From Klebsiella sp. WP3-W18-ESBL-02 (GTDB lineage: Bacteria; Pseudomonadota; Gammaproteobacteria; Enterobacterales; Enterobacteriaceae): 64,000 nt of DNA. The stretch lies in the NCBI RefSeq assembly GCF_014168815.1, contig NZ_AP021972.1:3038001-3102000 (forward strand), written 5' to 3'. Below the pieces are notes generated by a model. It had not been told where the DNA came from and ran no database searches. It saw only the letters and a list, made by a program, of their open reading frames with translations. The position numbers and the translations under genes are program-made. Each line of letters starts with the position of its first letter. Positions within the stretch are counted from its first letter, which is position 1. This document shows, in pieces, positions 45,129 through 52,921 of this stretch.

Positions 45129-45144
45129 AGGAAAACGTTTCCGC
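45129..45144. promoter_or_regulatory. PurR operator upstream of pyrC
   Basis: AGGAAAACGTTTCCGC is close to the PurR consensus ACGCAAACGTTTNCGT. PurR represses pyrC in E. coli. It lies about 54 bp before the start codon. Confidence 0.75.
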
Positions 45145-45197
45145 TTATCCTTAGTGCCCGGCAAAAATGACTGATATCCCACCAGCCGGAGCCTTAC

Positions 45198-46244
45198 ATG
45201 ACCGCACTACCGCAAGTTCTGAAAATTCGCCGCCCAGACGACTGGCACATCCATCTTCGCGACGGCGAGATGCTGAAAACGGTTGTACCGTATACCAGTG
45301 AGCTGTATGGCCGCGCAATTATCATGCCGAACCTGGTTCCGCCGATTACCACCGTCGACGCCGCGATCGCTTACCGCCAGCGTATTCTCGACGCCGTTCC
45401 CGCCGGGCACGATTTCACGCCGCTGATGACCTGCTATCTGACCGATACTCTCGATCCGAATGAGCTGGAGCGCGGCTTTAACGAAGGCGTATTCACCGCC
45501 GCCAAGCTGTACCCGGCCAATGCCACCACCAACTCCAGCCACGGCGTCACCAGCACCGATGCGATTATGCCGGTGCTTGAGCGCATGGAAAAATTGGGTA
45601 TGCCGCTGCTGGTGCACGGTGAAGTCACCCACGCGGACATCGATATCTTCGACCGGGAAGCGCGCTTTATCGACACCGTCATGGAGCCGCTGCGCCAGCG
45701 CCTGCAGGGCCTGAAAGTGGTGTTTGAGCATATCACCACCAAAGATGCCGCCGAGTACGTGCGCGACGGTAACGATCTGCTTGCCGCCACTATCACACCG
45801 CAGCATCTGATGTTTAACCGTAACCATATGCTGGTCGGCGGCGTGCGCCCGCATCTGTACTGCCTGCCGATTCTCAAGCGTAATATTCACCAGCAGGCGC
45901 TGCGTGAGCTGGTCGCTAGCGGCTTTGAACGCGCGTTCCTCGGCACCGACTCCGCGCCCCACGCTCGCCATCGTAAAGAAGCCAGCTGCGGCTGCGCCGG
46001 CTGCTTTAATGCGCCGACCGCGTTGGGCAGCTACGCGACGGTGTTTGAAGAGATGAATGCCTTATCGCACTTTGAGGGCTTCTGCTCCCTCAACGGCCCG
46101 CGTTTCTACGGCCTGCCGGTGAACGACAGCTACGTCGAACTAGTGCGCGAAGAAAGCCAGGTCGCCGAAAGCATCGCCCTGAGCGATGACACCCTGGTGC
46201 CGTTCCTCGCCGGGGAAACGCTGCGCTGGACGGTAAAAAAATAA
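45198..46244 (+). CDS. pyrC: Dihydroorotase
   Basis: PyrC catalyses ring closure of carbamoyl-aspartate in pyrimidine synthesis. It has 348 residues, as in E. coli. The di-zinc site is visible as DDWHIHLRDG (His17, His19), the carbamylated lysine in FTAAKLYPA (Lys103), LVHGEVTH, FEHITTKDA and the catalytic aspartate in GTDSAPHARH. It lies upstream of dinI in the same direction. Confidence 0.98.
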   Translation: MTALPQVLKIRRPDDWHIHLRDGEMLKTVVPYTSELYGRAIIMPNLVPPITTVDAAIAYRQRILDAVPAGHDFTPLMTCYLTDTLDPNELERGFNEGVFTAAKLYPANATTNSSHGVTSTDAIMPVLERMEKLGMPLLVHGEVTHADIDIFDREARFIDTVMEPLRQRLQGLKVVFEHITTKDAAEYVRDGNDLLAATITPQHLMFNRNHMLVGGVRPHLYCLPILKRNIHQQALRELVASGFERAFLGTDSAPHARHRKEASCGCAGCFNAPTALGSYATVFEEMNALSHFEGFCSLNGPRFYGLPVNDSYVELVREESQVAESIALSDDTLVPFLAGETLRWTVKK

Positions 46245-46250
46245 AATCAC

Positions 46251-46311
46251 GCCCCCTGTTGTAAATATTCGCGAGTGACTGTATAAATATACAGTATATT
46301 ACACAGGGGGC
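46251..46311 (+). repeat. 9-bp inverted repeat enclosing the dinI promoter
   Basis: GCCCCCTGT (46251-46259) and ACAGGGGGC (46303-46311) are perfect inverted repeats. The right arm contains the AGGGGG ribosome binding site of dinI, and the LexA box lies in the 43-nt loop. Confidence 0.85.
46279..46294 (+). promoter_or_regulatory. LexA box (SOS) of dinI
   Basis: CTGTATAAATATACAG is a perfect CTGT-N8-ACAG LexA site, 22 bp upstream of the dinI start. Confidence 0.97.
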
Positions 46312-46315
46312 AATT

Positions 46316-46561
46316 ATGCGCATTGAAGTCACTATTGCAAAAACCACCGCGTTGCCGGCAGGCGCCTTAGACGCGCTGGCCAACGAACTTTCCCGCCGTA
46401 TCAACTCTCAATTTCCGGACCGTGATGGCGCCGTCAGCGTGCGCTATGCGGCCAACAATAACCTTTCCGTGATCGGCGGCATTAAAGAAGACAAAGACCG
46501 CATCAGCGAAATCCTCCAGGAAACCTGGGAAAGCGCCGACGACTGGTTCATCACCGATTAG
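46316..46561 (+). CDS. dinI: DNA damage-inducible protein I
   Basis: DinI binds RecA filaments and modulates the SOS response. It has 81 residues, starting MRIEVTIAKTTALPAGALDA and ending in the acidic helix EILQETWESADDWFITD that mimics DNA for RecA binding. A strong LexA box is directly upstream and a terminator downstream. Confidence 0.97.
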   Translation: MRIEVTIAKTTALPAGALDALANELSRRINSQFPDRDGAVSVRYAANNNLSVIGGIKEDKDRISEILQETWESADDWFITD

Positions 46562-46582
46562 TTTTTCCCTCATTGTGTCTTT

Positions 46583-46607
46583 GCCGGGTCGCCCCGGCTT
46601 TTTTTAT
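46583..46607 (+). terminator. Intrinsic terminator of dinI
   Basis: GCCGGG-TCGC-CCCGGC followed by seven T residues, 21 bp after dinI. Confidence 0.9.
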
Positions 46608-46835
46608 CTTCCCGCTTGTTTTTTTGTGATCCATCCCCACTTTTTACATTAGCGGCAAAACAATGGCCGACATGGTCGTTTATTGCGCAAACAGGCCGCT
46701 AACTCAGGAATTTATGTTGCTTTTGATTTCGATTCTCGAGTATTTATTGAAGTGTTGTATACTGATAAAGCTTCACAAAAAATTGCATTAAACCTCGAGA
46801 GTTGTTGCCTTTTAACACGTAAATAAGGGGTTATG

Positions 46836-47090
46836 ATGGAAAAGAATAATGAAGTCATCCAGACCCATCCCCTCGTCGGATGGGACATCAGCACCGTAGA
46901 CAGCTATGATGCGCTGATGTTGCGCCTGCACTACCAAGACCCCAATCAATCGAGCAGCAAAGAGGCAGAAGTTGGCCAGACCTTGTGGCTAACCACGGAC
47001 GTCGCACGTCAGTTTATTTCCATACTGGAAGCCGTGATTGCCAAAATTGAATCTGGCGATTACCAGGTCAACGAGTATCGCAGGCACTAA
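46836..47090 (+). CDS. bssS: Biofilm regulator BssS
   Basis: BssS affects biofilm formation and signal-dependent gene expression in E. coli; the mechanism is unclear. The protein is 84 residues and matches BssS closely (MEKNNEVIQTHPLVGWDIST). Two ATG codons overlap (46833, 46836); the second has 5-nt spacing behind AAGGGG and gives the family length. It is a single gene with its own terminator. Confidence 0.95.
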   Translation: MEKNNEVIQTHPLVGWDISTVDSYDALMLRLHYQDPNQSSSKEAEVGQTLWLTTDVARQFISILEAVIAKIESGDYQVNEYRRH

Positions 47091-47121
47091 CGCCGATACT
47101 TTCCGCCGATTTCGGGCAAAC

Positions 47122-47145
47122 AGGCACCTTAGGGTGCCTTTCTTG
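47122..47145 (+). terminator. Intrinsic terminator of bssS
   Basis: AGGCACC-TTAG-GGTGCCT followed by TTCTTGTTTT, 32 bp after bssS. Confidence 0.8.
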
Positions 47146-47226
47146 TTTTCACGCTTGTATAACAACTGTGGCTTAATTACTCTACAAAACACAGATTTCA
47201 GCCTTATTATCGCGTCAGGAAAGACT

Positions 47227-48345
47227 ATGCAATACGATCTCATTATTCTGGGCAGCGGCTCCGTTGGTGCCGCGGCTGGATATTACGCCCGTAAAGCGGG
47301 CCTGAACGTTCTGATGACCGACGCCCATATGCCGCCTCATCATGAAGGCAGCCACCACGGCGACACCCGCCTGATGCGTCATGCCTACGGCGAAGGCGAG
47401 AAGTATGTTCCGCTGGTGCTGCGTGCCCAGGCGCTGTGGGACGAACTGGCCGCCGTCAGCGGCGAGCCGTTGTTCGAGCGCAGCGGCGTGGTCAATCTTG
47501 GCCCTGCTGATTCCGAATTTTTGCGCACCGTGGCCCACAGCGCCGCACAGTTTAACCTCGAGGTAGAGCAGCTTGATGCCGACGCGCTGATGGCCCGCTG
47601 GCCGGAGATTACCGTACCCGCCCATTACCGGGCTATTTTCGAGCCGGGTTCTGGCGTACTGAAAAGCGAGCTGGCGGTCAAAACGCTGATTGCCATGGCC
47701 AAAGAGGCTGGCTGCGCCCAGCTGTTTAACTGCCCGGTCACCGCGATTCACAGCGATGCTGACGGCGTGACGATTGACACCGCCGAAGGTAGCTGGCGAG
47801 GTAAAAAACTGCTGCTGACCGCCGGGACCTGGGTAAAGCAGTTTTACCCTGAGCTGCCGATTCAGCCGGTACGTAAGGTTTTTGCCTGGTTTCAGGCCGA
47901 CGGCCGCTACAGCCAAAAAAATAACTTCCCGGCCTTCACCGGCGAGCTGCCGAACGGCGATCAGTTCTACGGTTTTCCGGCCGTCGACAACGAACTGAAG
48001 ATAGGTAAGCACAACGGTGGCCAGCTGATTCACCAGCCGCAAGAACGTAAAGCGTTTGGCGCAGTAGCCACCGACGGCTCGGAGGCATTTAGCTTCCTGC
48101 GTCAGATTCTGCCGGGTATCGGCGGCTGTCTGCACGGAGCAGCCTGCACCTATGACAATTCGCCAGACGAAGATTTTATTATTGATACCCTGCCGGGCCA
48201 GCCCGATGTGCTGTTTATCGGCGGTCTCAGCGGTCACGGATTTAAGTTTGCCACCGTGCTGGGCGAAATTGCCGCGCAGTTTGCGCAGCAGCAAGCCCCG
48301 GCATTCGACTTAAGTCCCTTCGCCCTCACCCGCTTTAACCGCTAA
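47227..48345 (+). CDS. solA: N-methyl-L-tryptophan oxidase
   Basis: SolA is a monomeric sarcosine oxidase-like flavoenzyme oxidising N-methyl-tryptophan. It has 372 residues. The FAD-binding motif ILGSGSVGAAAGYYARK is at the N-terminus, and the covalent-flavin cysteine lies in HGAACTYDNSPDEDF. The motif FIGGLSGHGFKFA is also typical. ATG at 47227 places the Rossmann motif at residue 7; the longer frame would extend back through the bssS terminator. Confidence 0.96.
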   Translation: MQYDLIILGSGSVGAAAGYYARKAGLNVLMTDAHMPPHHEGSHHGDTRLMRHAYGEGEKYVPLVLRAQALWDELAAVSGEPLFERSGVVNLGPADSEFLRTVAHSAAQFNLEVEQLDADALMARWPEITVPAHYRAIFEPGSGVLKSELAVKTLIAMAKEAGCAQLFNCPVTAIHSDADGVTIDTAEGSWRGKKLLLTAGTWVKQFYPELPIQPVRKVFAWFQADGRYSQKNNFPAFTGELPNGDQFYGFPAVDNELKIGKHNGGQLIHQPQERKAFGAVATDGSEAFSFLRQILPGIGGCLHGAACTYDNSPDEDFIIDTLPGQPDVLFIGGLSGHGFKFATVLGEIAAQFAQQQAPAFDLSPFALTRFNR

Positions 48346-48351
48346 AATAGC

Positions 48352-48379
48352 AACGGCCCCGACGATGCGGGGCCGTTTA
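48352..48379 (+). terminator. Terminator-like hairpin after solA
   Basis: AACGGCCCCG pairs with CGGGGCCGTT around a short loop, 6 bp after solA. The T tract is only three bases, so termination may be weak. Confidence 0.65.
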
Positions 48380-48385
48380 GCAGGA

Positions 48386-48505
48386 ATGACTATGCGCCGT
48401 CTGTTCTACTTTCTGGTCAACAATATTCGCGAGCATCTGATGCTCTATCTGACGCTATCGATGCTGTTGGCTATCGCCGACCTTCTCTGGCTCTATTTCA
48501 GCTAG
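48386..48505 (+). CDS. yceO: Small membrane protein YceO
   Basis: This 39-residue reading frame begins MTMRRLFYFL and contains NNIREHLMLYL, which matches my recollection of E. coli YceO. The remainder is one hydrophobic membrane segment. An alternative start is the ATG at 48392. It overlaps the 3' end of convergent trhO by 4 bp. YceO has been linked to biofilm and pH response phenotypes in E. coli, but its role is not known. Confidence 0.8.
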   Translation: MTMRRLFYFLVNNIREHLMLYLTLSMLLAIADLLWLYFS

Positions 48506-49563
48506 TCATTATGCGTCTGGGGGTCGGGGATCCCCAGACGGGTATTCAGACGGCCGCGCGATTTATTAAAGATCTTATTGCCGTTTTCACGGCCGGCGCG
48601 GCGCTGACGCTGTTCCTCTTCCGGCAGCTTGTGTTCTTCCTGACACACTTCACTGCAGCAGCCTTCGAACTTCTCGGCACAGGCCGGGCACTGGATAAAC
48701 AGCAGATGGCAGCCGTCATTAAGACAGTTGGTGTGGCTGTCGCACGGCGTTCCGCACTGGTGGCAATGCGCGATGACCTCATCGGAAATACGCTCGCCCA
48801 TCCGCTCATCAAAGACAAAATTCTTGCCAATAAAGCGCACCGGCAGCCCCTGCTCGCGAGCGCGGCGGGCGTATTCAATGATTCCGCCTTCAATATGCCA
48901 CACCTGCTTAAAGCCGTTGTGTTTCATCCATGCGCTGGCTTTTTCACAACGAATACCGCCGGTACAGTACATCACGATCTTTTTATCTTTATGTTCCTGC
49001 ATCATCTCAACGGCTTTCGGCAGCTGTTCGCGGAAGGTGTCCGCCGGGATCTCCAGCGCCTGTTCGAAATGGCCTACCTCATATTCGTAATGATTACGCA
49101 TATCGATAAACACCGCATCCGGATCGTCAAGCATGGCGTTCACTTCCGCCGCCTTCAGATAATCGCCAACGTCGCTGGCGTCAAAGGTCGGATCGTCAAT
49201 GCCGTCGGCCACGATACGATCGCGCACCTTCATACGCAGCACCCAGAAGGATTTGCCGTCATCATCCAGCGCGATGTTCAGACGCAGGTCCTTCAGCGCC
49301 GGATCGAAGCGGTACAGACGCTCACGCAGGCTTCCGACCTGACTTGCCGGCACGCTTATCTGGGCGTTAATCCCTTCATGGGCGAGATAGATGCGACCAA
49401 AGACCTTCAGTTCGGTCAGCGCAATGTAGAGGGCATCGCGGGTCGCTTTTGGATCGACGATGGTGAAATATTTATAGAATGAGATGGTGGTGCGCGGCTC
49501 GGTTTCAGCCAGCATTTGCGCTTTCAGCGTCTCATTCGAAATGCGGTTATGCAACACTGGCAT
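48502..49563 (-). CDS. trhO: tRNA uridine(34) hydroxylase TrhO (YceA)
   Basis: TrhO is a rhodanese-fold enzyme that makes 5-hydroxyuridine at tRNA position 34 in an oxygen-dependent way. It has 353 residues. The rhodanese region includes FIDMRNHYEYEVGHF and the catalytic cysteine in VMYCTGGIRCEKASAWM. A cysteine-rich C-terminal part (HCHQCGTPCDSHTNC, FIQCPACAEKFEGCC) looks metal-binding. The start at 49563 (MPVLHNRIS) is chosen over the longer frame at 49647. Confidence 0.96.
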   Translation of the reverse strand: MPVLHNRISNETLKAQMLAETEPRTTISFYKYFTIVDPKATRDALYIALTELKVFGRIYLAHEGINAQISVPASQVGSLRERLYRFDPALKDLRLNIALDDDGKSFWVLRMKVRDRIVADGIDDPTFDASDVGDYLKAAEVNAMLDDPDAVFIDMRNHYEYEVGHFEQALEIPADTFREQLPKAVEMMQEHKDKKIVMYCTGGIRCEKASAWMKHNGFKQVWHIEGGIIEYARRAREQGLPVRFIGKNFVFDERMGERISDEVIAHCHQCGTPCDSHTNCLNDGCHLLFIQCPACAEKFEGCCSEVCQEEHKLPEEEQRQRRAGRENGNKIFNKSRGRLNTRLGIPDPQTHND

Positions 49564-49786
49564 GGTGTTCTTATCCTGCAAAAGAGAATGGAGAGTTATG
49601 ATCGGGGCGCATGATATAGCAATCATCGTTAATTTACATCCCCACATTTTGCGCTACATTTTCATCACCATTAATCCTGGCGCGTAAAAACTCTGCCTAA
49701 AATAGCGCCACTTGCGCCCCCCGCATTTTGGTTGAGGGAAAAATAGTGCGACAATAGAACCCGTTGCTCGTAAAAACAGGAAACAC

Positions 49787-50707
49787 ATGACCCAGTTACC
49801 TAAGTTCACCGCTGCGCTGCTGCACCCCCGCTACTGGCCCTCCTGGCTGGGTATTGGCCTGCTCTGGCTGGTTGTTCAACTGCCGTATCCGGTCATCTAT
49901 CGCCTCGGCAACGCCATGGGGCATCTGGCCATGCGCTTGATGAAGCGCCGCGCGAAAATTGCCTATCGCAACCTTGAGCTCTGTTTCCCGGAAATGAGCG
50001 CGGCCGAGCGTCACCGAATGGTGGTAAAGAATTTTGAGTCCGTGGGCATGGGCGTGATGGAAACCGGCATCGCCTGGTTCTGGCCGACTAAACGCATCAA
50101 TCGCTGGATGGACGCCAGCGGCCTCGAACACATTCGCAGCGTGCAGGATTCAGGGCGCGGCGTTCTGCTGATCGGTATCCATTTCCTGACCCTCGAAATG
50201 GGTGCCCGTATGTTCGGTATCCAGAACCCGGGGATCGGCGTCTATCGGCCAAACGACAATCCGGTTCTTGACTGGCTGCAGACCTGGGGCCGCATGCGCT
50301 CGAATAAAAGCATGATCGATCGTAAGGATCTGAAGGGCATGATCAGAGCGCTGAAAAACGGCGAGATTATCTGGTACGCGCCGGATCACGACTACGGCCC
50401 GCGCGCCAGCGTGTTTGTACCGCTGTTTGCGGTTAAAGACGCCGCGACGACCTCCGGCACCTGGATGCTGGCCAAAATGTCAAAGGCCTGCGTGGTACCG
50501 TTCGTACCGCGTCGTAAGCCGGACGGTAAAGGCTATGAGCTGATCATCCTTGAACCGGAGTGTAATCCGCCGCTCGATGATGCTGAAACTACCGCGGCGT
50601 GGATGAACACCGTCGTTGAGAAATGCATCATGATGGCCCCCGAGCAATATATGTGGCTGCACCGACGCTTTAAAACCCGCCCGGAAGGCGTTCCTTCTCG
50701 CTACTGA
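49787..50707 (+). CDS. lpxL: Lipid A lauroyltransferase LpxL
   Basis: LpxL adds the secondary lauroyl chain to Kdo2-lipid IVA at the inner membrane. It has 306 residues with one N-terminal membrane segment (SWLGIGLLWLVVQLPYPVIY), the HX4E acyltransferase motif in GIHFLTLEMGAR and WYAPDHDYGPR. It is a single gene divergent from trhO. Confidence 0.97.
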   Translation: MTQLPKFTAALLHPRYWPSWLGIGLLWLVVQLPYPVIYRLGNAMGHLAMRLMKRRAKIAYRNLELCFPEMSAAERHRMVVKNFESVGMGVMETGIAWFWPTKRINRWMDASGLEHIRSVQDSGRGVLLIGIHFLTLEMGARMFGIQNPGIGVYRPNDNPVLDWLQTWGRMRSNKSMIDRKDLKGMIRALKNGEIIWYAPDHDYGPRASVFVPLFAVKDAATTSGTWMLAKMSKACVVPFVPRRKPDGKGYELIILEPECNPPLDDAETTAAWMNTVVEKCIMMAPEQYMWLHRRFKTRPEGVPSRY

Positions 50708-50830
50708 TCCCCCGTGCGCGGTCCCCGACCGCGCGCGTTTTAGCTTTAAAAGCCCTTCGCGTTGCGGTGATATGAACACAGGCGCATAATTAGCAGGCTT
50801 ACAAATACACCCTTTTTCCTGCGGAACCTT

Positions 50831-52048
50831 ATGCAACCCTCAGATGCCCCCATTAACTGGAAGCGTAACCTCGCTGTCGTCTGGCTAGGCTGTTTTTTAA
50901 CCGGCGCCGCCTTCAGCCTCGTCATGCCCTTCCTCCCGCTTTACGTTGAACAGCTTGGCGTGACCGGACATGGCGCGCTGAACATGTGGTCTGGCCTGGT
51001 ATTCAGCATCACGTTCCTGTTTTCCGCTATCGCCTCGCCGCTGTGGGGCGGATTAGCCGACCGCAAGGGGCGTAAAATCATGCTGCTGCGCTCGGCGCTA
51101 GGCATGGCTATCGTCATGCTGCTGATGGGGATGGCGCAGAATATCTGGCAGTTTCTGATTCTGCGCGCGCTGCTCGGCCTGCTTGGCGGCTTTATTCCCA
51201 ACGCCAATGCGCTGATCGCCACGCAAATTCCACGCCATAAGAGCGGTTGGGCGCTGGGCACGCTGTCCACCGGCGCCGTCAGCGGTGCGCTGCTCGGGCC
51301 GCTGGCCGGCGGCTTTCTGGCCGATAACTATGGTCTGCGTCCGGTGTTCTTTATGACCGCTACCGTGCTGTTTATCTGCTTTGTGCTGACGCTGTTTTTC
51401 ATCCGCGAACAGTTCACGCCGGTGTCCAAAAAAGAGATGCTGCACGTCAAAGAGGTGTTTGGTTCGCTGAAAAACCGCGAACTGGTGCTCAGCCTGTTCG
51501 TCACCACGCTGATTATTCAGGTGGCGACCGGCTCGATTGCCCCCATTCTGACGCTCTACGTCCGCGATTTAGCGGGTAACATCAGCGATATTGCCTTTGT
51601 CAGCGGCATGATAGCCTCGGTACCCGGCGTGGCGGCGTTGATCTGCGCGCCGCGGTTAGGCAAGCTGGGCGATCGTATTGGGCCAGAAAAAATTCTGATT
51701 GCCGCGCTGATCGTTTCCGTGCTGCTGCTGATTCCCATGTCGTTTGTACAAAACCCGCTGCAGCTTGGCATTCTGCGTTTTCTGCTCGGTGCCGCTGACG
51801 GCGCGCTGCTGCCGGCCGTCCAAACGCTGCTGGTCTATAACTCCAGTAATCAGATCGCCGGGCGCATATTCAGCTATAACCAGTCGTTCCGCGATATCGG
51901 TAACGTCACCGGGCCGCTAATCGGCGCCGCGGTGTCGGCCAACTACGGTTTCCGCGCCGTATTCTGCGTCACCGCCACGGTGGTCCTGTTTAACGCTATT
52001 TATACCGGTTTTAGCCTGCGCCGTAGCCCCGAGCCCTCCCGCCCCTAG
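50831..52048 (+). CDS. mdtG: MFS multidrug efflux protein MdtG
   Basis: MdtG is a drug:H+ antiporter conferring fosfomycin and deoxycholate tolerance when overproduced in E. coli. It has 405 residues and about 12 membrane segments. The MFS motif GGLADRKGRKIMLL lies between segments 2 and 3 and the antiporter motif region is STGAVSGALLGPLAGG. In E. coli it is activated by MarA/SoxS/Rob; I did not confirm a marbox here. Confidence 0.96.
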   Translation: MQPSDAPINWKRNLAVVWLGCFLTGAAFSLVMPFLPLYVEQLGVTGHGALNMWSGLVFSITFLFSAIASPLWGGLADRKGRKIMLLRSALGMAIVMLLMGMAQNIWQFLILRALLGLLGGFIPNANALIATQIPRHKSGWALGTLSTGAVSGALLGPLAGGFLADNYGLRPVFFMTATVLFICFVLTLFFIREQFTPVSKKEMLHVKEVFGSLKNRELVLSLFVTTLIIQVATGSIAPILTLYVRDLAGNISDIAFVSGMIASVPGVAALICAPRLGKLGDRIGPEKILIAALIVSVLLLIPMSFVQNPLQLGILRFLLGAADGALLPAVQTLLVYNSSNQIAGRIFSYNQSFRDIGNVTGPLIGAAVSANYGFRAVFCVTATVVLFNAIYTGFSLRRSPEPSRP

Positions 52049-52154
52049 TCATCCCTGCCCTGCGCTGAGTATGAAAACATCGCGCAGGGCGTGTACAACC
52101 GAAAACTTCAGCTATTATTTCCCTAAATACCACGTCAAATTGCAGGGAGTTGAG

Positions 52155-52529
52155 ATGACTTTATACGCCACGCTCGAAGAAGCTATTGATGCGGCACGCG
52201 AAACTTTTCTCGCCGATAACCCTGGTCTTGAGGAGAGTGAAGCGGACGTACAGCAGTTCAATATGCAAAAGTACGTTTTACAAGACGGTGACATCATGTG
52301 GCAGGCCGAGTTCTTCGCCGATGAAGACGGTGAAGGAGAGTGTCTGCCTATGCTCAGCGGTGAAGCCGCGCAGAGCGTGTTTGACGGCGATTTTGATGAG
52401 ATAGAACTGCGTCAGGAGTGGCTGGAGGAAAACACGCTGCACGAGTGGGACGAAGGCGAATACCAGCTGGAGCCCTCTCTCGATACGGAAGAGGGGCAGA
52501 CCGCCGCGGATGAATGGGATGAACGCTAG
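52155..52529 (+). CDS. msyB: Acidic protein MsyB
   Basis: MsyB is a very acidic 124-residue cytoplasmic protein that suppresses secY/secA export defects when overproduced. It starts MTLYATLEEAIDAARETFLA and ends in an Asp/Glu-rich tail (ADEWDER). ATG at 52155 has GGGAG upstream and gives the E. coli length. Its stop codon directly abuts the stop of convergent yceK. Confidence 0.95.
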   Translation: MTLYATLEEAIDAARETFLADNPGLEESEADVQQFNMQKYVLQDGDIMWQAEFFADEDGEGECLPMLSGEAAQSVFDGDFDEIELRQEWLEENTLHEWDEGEYQLEPSLDTEEGQTAADEWDER

Positions 52530-52760
52530 CTACTCGTAGGGGCCATGGCTGGCGTCAATAGGGAGCAGCAGCGTGTCAAACACCAGTGAAAACGGCAGAT
52601 CGATGATGGTGACATAGCGCCAGGCAGAGTCGCGCAGGTCCCACTTCACGCCCGGATAGTACTGGTTTCCGTGGCCCTGCCCGGGGATCGTTCGACTGAT
52701 AATACTACCGCATCCGCTGAGCACGATCGCCATGGCGGCAACCAGTATGATTCTTATCAC
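52530..52760 (-). CDS. yceK: Small lipoprotein YceK (GTG start)
   Basis: This is a predicted 76-residue lipoprotein with lipobox VLSGC and the conserved body GSIISRTIPGQGHGNQYYPG and VFDTLLLPIDASHGPYE, matching YceK. I chose the GTG at 52760: AGGAG lies 6 nt upstream and the signal sequence then begins immediately. An ATG farther upstream would add over 40 residues before the signal. Confidence 0.9.
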   Translation of the reverse strand: MIRIILVAAMAIVLSGCGSIISRTIPGQGHGNQYYPGVKWDLRDSAWRYVTIIDLPFSLVFDTLLLPIDASHGPYE

Positions 52761-52783
52761 GTCATTCTCCTCATTAAACAGAC

Positions 52784-52816
52784 AAAAAAATACCGGCTTG
52801 ATGGCCGGTATTTTTT
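52784..52816 (-). terminator. Bidirectional terminator after opgH
   Basis: ATACCGGC-TTGAT-GGCCGGTAT has A7 on one side and T6 on the other. On the reverse strand it ends the opgGH transcript just before yceK. Confidence 0.88.
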
Positions 52817-52921
52817 GCGGCAAACAATGGCTCAGAGCCCTCTCTGGCGGTGCCACACTTGCCCGGGCTACTAACCGGCAGCCCGGACGAGGCACAACAC
52901 CGACGCCAGAGAAGCGCCGCG

